Shown piece by piece: positions 59,607-64,000 of a DNA stretch of 64,000 nt. Every line of letters starts with the position of its first letter. Position 1 is the first letter of the stretch. The DNA is taken from positions 1-64,000 of the forward strand of contig JADJTK010000018.1 in NCBI GenBank assembly GCA_016711225.1, read 5' to 3'. Source of the DNA: Opitutaceae bacterium. Lineage in GTDB: Bacteria > Verrucomicrobiota > Verrucomicrobiia > Opitutales > Opitutaceae. A model generated the notes under the pieces. The model saw nothing but the letters and a program-made list of their open reading frames with translations. It ran no database searches and was not told the origin of the DNA. The position numbers and the translations under genes are program-made.

Positions 59607-60260
59607 GGGAAAAGGATCAGGAACGAAGAGCGCAGCGCAATAGCTGCGGGAAGCCCGCGAGCCCACCCGACAGCACGGCCCCAGCGCTCAGGAGGGCGTC
59701 GATGGCCGCGCCTGCGGCTTGGTTAGGTTTGCGGCTGGAATCCACCGGTCGATGGGGCTGTGGGTCTGCGACCGAAGGAAGGCAAGCGTCACCAACCCGC
59801 CCGTGCAAGGGATAAGGAGATCGAATCGCAACGATCCAGTGAAGAAGCGAGGGGCTGATCGGCGACGGTTCTAAGATGTGGGAGGGCAGAAGCATCGGTT
59901 CCCGCGCGGATCCTACCACGGGGCCGTGGACAATTGCCGCCCCACCCCCCTCCGACTGAAACAAATCGCTCGTGAGGGCGATTCAAGGAGCTAGGGGCAA
60001 CCGGCGAAGCCGCATATCATCGCCGAGATTCCACCAACTCACCGGCAGCGGGTGGGACCCAAGCAGCATTACGACCAGCCCATCATAAAAAACACCGGTG
60101 CTAGTCCGGCCGCGCTCCGTCAGGGACAGGGCCCGGATTGGCGAGCTGTCGCTCGTTTCGGTTCTTGAACTCTCTCGCTACTGCTCTCGCCTTTGCGACA
60201 AACATCTGGTCCTCGGCCTTTCCTCAGTCCGATCGTAAGGCCTGAGCCGCGCCCGGTTCC
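59607..60260. other. intergenic region upstream of hsdM
   Basis: About 650 bases between hsdM and the integrase fossil. It should contain the hsdM promoter near its left end. Several open frames exist but none resembles a known protein; the region is probably decayed mobile DNA. Confidence 0.5.
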
Positions 60261-60603
60261 TCAAGAATGGATTCGTCGCCGCAGCTCACCAAATTCGGGA
60301 GGTGCAATGAGTTGGTGAAGGTTATTGAGGCGGAGCGCGGGCGGCTGGTGAAAAGGAGTGCGCCGCGACAACACGCGCCGAGCACGAATCCCCGTCACTC
60401 CTTTCGGAAATCGACGGAGCACTTCGACATAGGCGACCGGAGCGCCGTCGCACCAGAATTGGTTCACGCGCAGGGAGAGTAATTCTGAAACGCGCAGCCT
60501 CGTATGCAGGCCGACCACGACGAGCATCCGGTCCCGTGAACCGTGGGAGGGCAGCGAGCAGGCGTTGGCGTTCGTAAGAGGTGAGAAATCGTCCGGCAGT
60601 CAT
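60261..60603 (-). pseudogene. tyrosine recombinase fossil
   Basis: Two frames on the minus strand join into an integrase piece: MTAGRFLTSYERQRLLAALPRFTGPDA, then LVVVGLHTRLRVSELLSLRVNQFWCDGAP...YVEVLRRFPKG, which contains the first catalytic Arg box (TxLRVSEL). The catalytic His-x-x-Arg and Tyr regions are absent. It lies between the restriction operon and the Pycsar-like operon and may mark how one of them arrived. Confidence 0.7.
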
Positions 60604-60840
60604 CTCCCTCAAAATAGCCGGGATGAAAACAGCAAATTGGCCCCAATAACGCGGAGCGATAATGCGACGTCCCGTAAGCACATCGAATACGCACCATTCC
60701 AATTGCTTCTCGCCAGGGAACCACAACTGGTTGTGGGTGTCCCATTGGCGTACACCTACTAATTGTGGTACGCGTGCCAAGTTAGGGGCGAAATGGCGCG
60801 GATTAAGCCAATTCCCGCGAGGAATTGGCTCATTGGATTA

Positions 60841-60890
60841 TTGCCGCTCCAGCTCAAGTTCCTTATAAATATCGAGTTATAAAACTCGAT
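60841..60890 (+). promoter_or_regulatory. promoter and palindromic operator of the Pycsar-like operon
   Basis: TTGCCG (60841-60846), 17 bases, TATAAA (60864-60869) form a sigma-70-like promoter. A perfect palindrome ATCGAGTT-ATAA-AACTCGAT (60871-60890) lies where transcription would start. An eight-base inverted pair GGTGTGAG/CTCACACC (60973-60980, 61023-61030) follows in the leader just before the ATG at 61036. Confidence 0.6.
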
Positions 60891-61035
60891 TGGCTGGCAT
60901 TGCGTTTGCGGTACGGTGCCAGCCTGCGGTAAATCGACGACCAAGGGTTAACTCGAGCTATTGATCGGCATTGGTGTGAGACAATCCCGAATTGGAAGTT
61001 CGAACGTCCTTCTCGGCACCTGCTCACACCTCAAA

Positions 61036-62469
61036 ATGGCTTCCACAATCAACCGAAATGCATCCCTCCGCGGGCTCGTCGAGAGCGTCCGCCGTCAACA
61101 AACTATAGAACTACAGGCTCGGCTCATCCCAGACAGCATACCAGTCGTCGGCTATCACATTTACGGTGAACTCAAACTGGCGAAGAAGCTATCTGCATCG
61201 GAAAACAAGGAGGATGCTGAAAGATGCCTGCGCGCCATCGCCGCGATGACTGTGTTAGGAGAGCAGTGCATCAAGAGCGAAGGCGGCGAACTGTTCGAGG
61301 CACAGGGCGAAATCATCCACTTCTTCCTTCCTGCGGAGACTCAGAATGACCGCGAAACCTCACGAGTCTTGCGATTCGCCACCGCATTCAGCCATCGCGT
61401 GTACGAGGTTGTACGAGGAATTGCGGGCGATGGATGGGGTGGCTTCGCGATGGCCGCTGATTTCGGACTGACGATCGTGCTTACGACCACTAGCCAATCA
61501 ATAATCTCCCTTGGAACCCCAGCAAACCGACCGGCAAAGCGGTTAGCTGAAGGCGTACCATCAGGGACCATAAGCATATGGGACGGTGCGCGCTGGCGGG
61601 AGCACAACGTACTCGATCGAAGTGCGCTCAACGAGGAGGATCGCGCCACTGGCTTGAACTACGAGTCACTCGCCAATCGAATCGTGAGCGATCTGCAGCG
61701 ACAGGACTTCAGCGTGAGGTACTTGAACGCCGTAACCGAAGAGACCCCGTTGCCATCCTCCACCAATCCGCCTGTGGCGGTCTACGCTCACATCGTACGA
61801 GCGGACCTCGACGGATTCTCAAAGCGTGTCGACTCCGCCTTCACCGCCGATGACGGCGGCGTGTCAATTACAAGGCTGGTGGTTGAGTTCCGGGCGGTGG
61901 TTGAGTCTGCCGAGCGCATCCTCAGGTCATTCAAAGATAACAACCACTGGCAGCTTCCGTGGGCCGGTGACTGTTTGAACGCGATCATCCTCCCAAAGTC
62001 CGGCGAAAGGTTCGCAGACTCCCAATCGACGCTTCCGGCAAATTTCGGCGCCCATTGGCACGACAGCTTCAGGAAATCGGGCATTTCTGCGGGTTGGACA
62101 ATCGGCGTCGCTGGCGGCGACACAGGCCTTAGCCAAGCCGATTGCGGGCACGTCCTCGTCGCTTCTATTCCGACCTCTGAGCGTGACTTCCCGATTGCAG
62201 TCGGTTGGGGCGTGGAAATGGCACTTCGCGCTCAGGAAACGAAAGGTTCGCGGGCGGAAGACACCGTAATTCCTGCGGAGGACTACCGCCAACTCGCTGA
62301 CATCTTGAAAGAGCTCTTCAGCGCAGCTCCGGACAAGCGCTTCTATCGCGCGGGAGGGCTAACGCCGTCGAAGGTAAGAGACCTCGCTGTCAAATCCCTT
62401 GCGGTCCCGGTCCCGACCACGGTCGGCAGCTCCATTCCTTCACCACGGCCATATGGATCCGCTTACTGA
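61036..62469 (+). CDS. Pycsar-like nucleotide cyclase, two cyclase lobes in one chain
   Basis: 477 residues from the ATG at 61036; a TTG at 60961 is in frame but gives a non-conserved extension. The C-terminal lobe keeps both metal-binding Asp positions of class III cyclases: AHIVRADLDGFSKRV (D257) and LPWAGDCLNAI (D312). The N-terminal lobe has cyclase-like architecture (GTPANRPAKRL, 160-170, like the GxxVNxAARL helix) but lacks the Asp ligands (HIYGELKLA, QGEIIHFF), so it is probably a pseudo-lobe. No sensor or membrane domain is attached. With the downstream membrane effector this fits the Pycsar anti-phage cyclase; cCMP or cUMP as product is inference. Confidence 0.7.
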   Translation: MASTINRNASLRGLVESVRRQQTIELQARLIPDSIPVVGYHIYGELKLAKKLSASENKEDAERCLRAIAAMTVLGEQCIKSEGGELFEAQGEIIHFFLPAETQNDRETSRVLRFATAFSHRVYEVVRGIAGDGWGGFAMAADFGLTIVLTTTSQSIISLGTPANRPAKRLAEGVPSGTISIWDGARWREHNVLDRSALNEEDRATGLNYESLANRIVSDLQRQDFSVRYLNAVTEETPLPSSTNPPVAVYAHIVRADLDGFSKRVDSAFTADDGGVSITRLVVEFRAVVESAERILRSFKDNNHWQLPWAGDCLNAIILPKSGERFADSQSTLPANFGAHWHDSFRKSGISAGWTIGVAGGDTGLSQADCGHVLVASIPTSERDFPIAVGWGVEMALRAQETKGSRAEDTVIPAEDYRQLADILKELFSAAPDKRFYRAGGLTPSKVRDLAVKSLAVPVPTTVGSSIPSPRPYGSAY

Positions 62470-62965
62470 AATCCTCGCCGAGGATGGCGGCAGGAATTTC
62501 CTGCTGAATCTACACAGCAAATTCATTACAGCCATCGCCACTCCGAGGAGATCCGGCATCTCCCTCGAAGGACTGATTGAGTTCCATTCACTAACCGGCG
62601 CACGATCCGCCCGGTGCAGCATCTACTTTGACAAAGCCTGGATAAAGTCTGCCCCGCTCGTATTCTGCCATGAAACATGGATCCGAAACCACTGCGACTG
62701 GCACTGCGGGCCCCACAAGGGGCAGTTGTGCTGGGAGCTGCCAATGAGGTGGAAAGAAACGCTGACCGCGAATAGATCACTAAATGGATCTCCCGTAGCT
62801 GCGGCAATGGCCGCTGATTGGCTGGCCAGCAGTGTCACGAGCTTGATCTCCAGACATTTCACCGCGTTCACTTTCAATCTCCGCGAGTGGCCGAAAGAGT
62901 GGCCAGCTTGGGGACATGGGGAAGCAGGAATACGAGAATACAACGATCAGAAATATATCGGCTAA
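62453..62965 (+). CDS. small protein with E2-like motifs, middle gene of the Pycsar-like operon
   Basis: 170 residues from the ATG at 62453, overlapping the cyclase by 17 bases. WHCGPHKGQLCWELPMRW (residues 83-100) has the His...LC arrangement of prokaryotic E2-like proteins, with C93 as candidate active cysteine. EWPAWGHGEAGIREY (149-163) resembles the closing HG...GxxEY part seen in E2 proteins of CBASS-type operons. No membrane segment. If correct, it could conjugate the cyclase C-terminus to a target, as E2 proteins do for CBASS cyclases. The E2 assignment is a motif-level inference. Confidence 0.5.
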   Translation: MDPLTEILAEDGGRNFLLNLHSKFITAIATPRRSGISLEGLIEFHSLTGARSARCSIYFDKAWIKSAPLVFCHETWIRNHCDWHCGPHKGQLCWELPMRWKETLTANRSLNGSPVAAAMAADWLASSVTSLISRHFTAFTFNLREWPKEWPAWGHGEAGIREYNDQKYIG

Positions 62966-62968
62966 TAT

Positions 62969-63562
62969 ATGCCTGCCAAGTTCTCCGATCCTAAGAAGCC
63001 GAACCTTGCCGGCTCACTCGACTTCGCAAAGGAAGCGTACGCCAACGCACAAGAAGCAATTCGGTTTATCGATACAAAAAATGCGTTCATTACTGGCCTC
63101 TCAACTTTCGCGTCGACCGTGCCAATCTCGTTATTGATCTGGATCAACGGCGGTGAACTTCCGGGAGGTCTCCATGCACCAGCGATACTCCTTTGCGGGG
63201 GCCCTCATCACCTTCTTATGGTCACAATTCTGTGTATAACGACACTCATCGGATCACTGGTTATCCTATTTTCTATTCTTAGCCTGGTTGGACGCACGCG
63301 CCCGAGCGATCCTCATGCTCCAGTGAGCATCCTCTTCCCAGTCCAATCTGTGAAGCTGCGCCACGCGCTTAGTTCCCGACTTCGGGAGCTCAAAGCAGGG
63401 GTAGATGAGAACTTCCAACTTGAGGAATATTGTCACCAAATAGAGGTAGTTGGTGCAATCATCGCGAAGAAGATTAAATGGCACCGCCGATCGGCTTGGA
63501 CGCTTCTAGCACAGATCGTCGCGACTGGAATTTCGGGGGTGCTGACGCTTGTCTGCATGTGA
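62969..63562 (+). CDS. Pycsar-type transmembrane effector
   Basis: 197 residues, 3 bases after the E2-like gene. The N-terminal helix SLDFAKEAYANAQEAIRFIDTKNAFITGL matches the start of the Pycsar effector domain (DUF5706-like, with the conserved DTK). Three membrane helices follow: about 39-58, 81-107 and 177-197. A cytoplasmic segment (about 108-176) with helical EEYCHQIEVVGAIIAKKIKWH lies between the last two. PycTM effectors respond to cyclic pyrimidine nucleotides by damaging the membrane. This family and operon order support the defence call. Confidence 0.75.
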   Translation: MPAKFSDPKKPNLAGSLDFAKEAYANAQEAIRFIDTKNAFITGLSTFASTVPISLLIWINGGELPGGLHAPAILLCGGPHHLLMVTILCITTLIGSLVILFSILSLVGRTRPSDPHAPVSILFPVQSVKLRHALSSRLRELKAGVDENFQLEEYCHQIEVVGAIIAKKIKWHRRSAWTLLAQIVATGISGVLTLVCM

Positions 63563-63630
63563 TCACCGTAGGGCCCCCAGGACGGCGAAGGTTCGGCCTG
63601 CGCTTTCGGTGTCCAAGCCGTCGGCCCCGC

Positions 63631-64000
63631 TCAGGCAGTCGGTTTGCGGATCAACTTCAGTCTACGCTTGAGCCAACTCGGGTCAGTCCCTGGGTCCTTC
63701 CCCATTTCATCCAGAACATAATCGGTCAAGCGCTCGCCGCGTAGTCCGGCCAAACGCCCCTCCCGGCACAATGCCTCAGCGCGGATCCCTTCCTGGTGCA
63801 TCTCCACGTGAGCCATACTTAGCTTCGGGCCTTGGCGCGCGGCGCCGTGCGCTCGATGCAGTCTGCCAATCATTTTCCAATCCACGTCACGGCGACAATC
63901 AAGGCTCCACCGGCCCGGTATCATGATTAGGGTGCCGTAGGGCGTCGGATTGACGCTGAGCTTCATGCCGAGGGGCTTGTCGCCTTCCATTCCGTACAAG
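63631..64000 (-). CDS. hypothetical protein, cut by the window end
   Basis: The frame is open to the last bases, so the N-terminus is missing; at least 122 residues are visible. It contains LSVNPTPYGTLIMIPGRWSLDCRRDVDWKMIGRLHRAHG and ends with Arg/Lys-rich helices (PSWLKRRLKLIRKPTA). I do not recognise the family. It is convergent with the Pycsar-like operon. Confidence 0.5.
   Translation of the reverse strand, partial: LYGMEGDKPLGMKLSVNPTPYGTLIMIPGRWSLDCRRDVDWKMIGRLHRAHGAARQGPKLSMAHVEMHQEGIRAEALCREGRLAGLRGERLTDYVLDEMGKDPGTDPSWLKRRLKLIRKPTA

Noticed and set aside
59617..59964. A 115-codon minus-strand frame upstream of hsdM
   Set aside because: Composition and start context do not support a gene; it lies in the likely hsdM promoter region.
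1..64000. CRISPR arrays, rRNA or tRNA genes
   Set aside because: No regularly spaced direct repeats and no rRNA or foldable tRNA sequence were seen on reading through.

Overview
The window is GC-rich bacterial DNA packed with respiratory nitrogen-oxide genes and their molybdenum-cofactor genes, followed by a defence region of lower GC. Gene style (ATGA-coupled operons, CRTAC1/FG-GAP proteins, multihaem cytochromes, DUF6448, the integrase type, REP-like hairpins) fits a Verrucomicrobiota lineage near Opitutales. That placement is inference; no rRNA or tRNA gene was seen. Both ends of the window cut through a gene.

Layout. 1-3.2 kb: a truncated multihaem cytochrome c coupled to an FG-GAP/ASPIC (CRTAC1) protein. 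3.3-3.9 kb: a SAM methyltransferase. 4.0-14.5 kb: a periplasmic nitrate reductase region. A leftward operon (tetrahaem cytochrome c, four-cluster ferredoxin, NrfD-like quinol subunit, Rrf2 regulator) is divergent from a rightward nap operon (napD, napA, an unusual four-haem NapB-like protein, a NapF-like ferredoxin, an unknown small protein). A palindrome lies between the two operons. A second rightward operon (DUF2249, NnrS-like membrane protein, MIP18/DUF59, DUF2249) follows. 14.9-18.6 kb: a TetR-controlled tripartite ABC exporter. 18.6-21.4 kb: an oxidase-like pseudogene, DUF6448 and cupin genes, and a dead integrase. 21.5-26.4 kb: molybdenum cofactor genes (mobA, MOSC, a moaE-moeB-rhodanese fusion, moaD, moaA) with fossils of moeA and probably moaC between them. 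27.2-36.8 kb: a second molybdoenzyme operon of the type II DMSO reductase / NarG-like family, with membrane protein, cytochrome c/haem b subunit, alpha, small protein, beta, TorD chaperone and a putative HExxH zinc protein. 36.8-45.3 kb: a DUF3088 remnant, a DGC zinc protein, RIC iron-sulfur repair, GNAT, remnants of the exporter, an oxidase-like membrane protein, a quinol NO reductase divergent from an Rrf2 regulator, and a PLP transsulfuration enzyme. 45.5-47.6 kb: debris, including an AbiEii fragment joined to a histidine-kinase fragment.

47.7-64 kb is a defence island. A leftward type I restriction-modification operon (hsdM, hsdS ... hsdR) carries extra genes between hsdS and hsdR: a MerR-like/HEPN-like protein, an orphan HsdS tail, DUF3644, a GIY-YIG N-terminal stub, a GmrSD-type DUF262-HNH-DUF4268 protein and a GIY-YIG protein. 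Two unknown genes follow hsdR. An integrase fossil separates this from a rightward three-gene operon that looks like a Pycsar anti-phage system: a single-chain tandem nucleotide cyclase, a small protein with E2-like motifs, and a three-helix membrane effector. The cyclase plus E2-like plus membrane-effector combination is the best candidate here for something not previously described.

How the genes work together. NapA and the NarG-like enzyme would reduce nitrate or a related oxyanion using cofactor made by the mo genes. The FeS/NrfD/cytochrome module plausibly replaces NapC as quinol dehydrogenase, since no napC was seen. The qNOR, RIC, DUF2249, DUF59 and NnrS-like proteins deal with nitric oxide and damaged Fe-S centres. 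Palindromes of the form CCTTGA-N6-TCAAGG upstream of moaD and ric, with a half-degenerate copy before the DUF2249 operon, suggest shared control by a CRP/FNR-family regulator encoded elsewhere. Two large segments (around 15-19 kb and 39-41 kb) are copies of one ancestral block that have decayed reciprocally.
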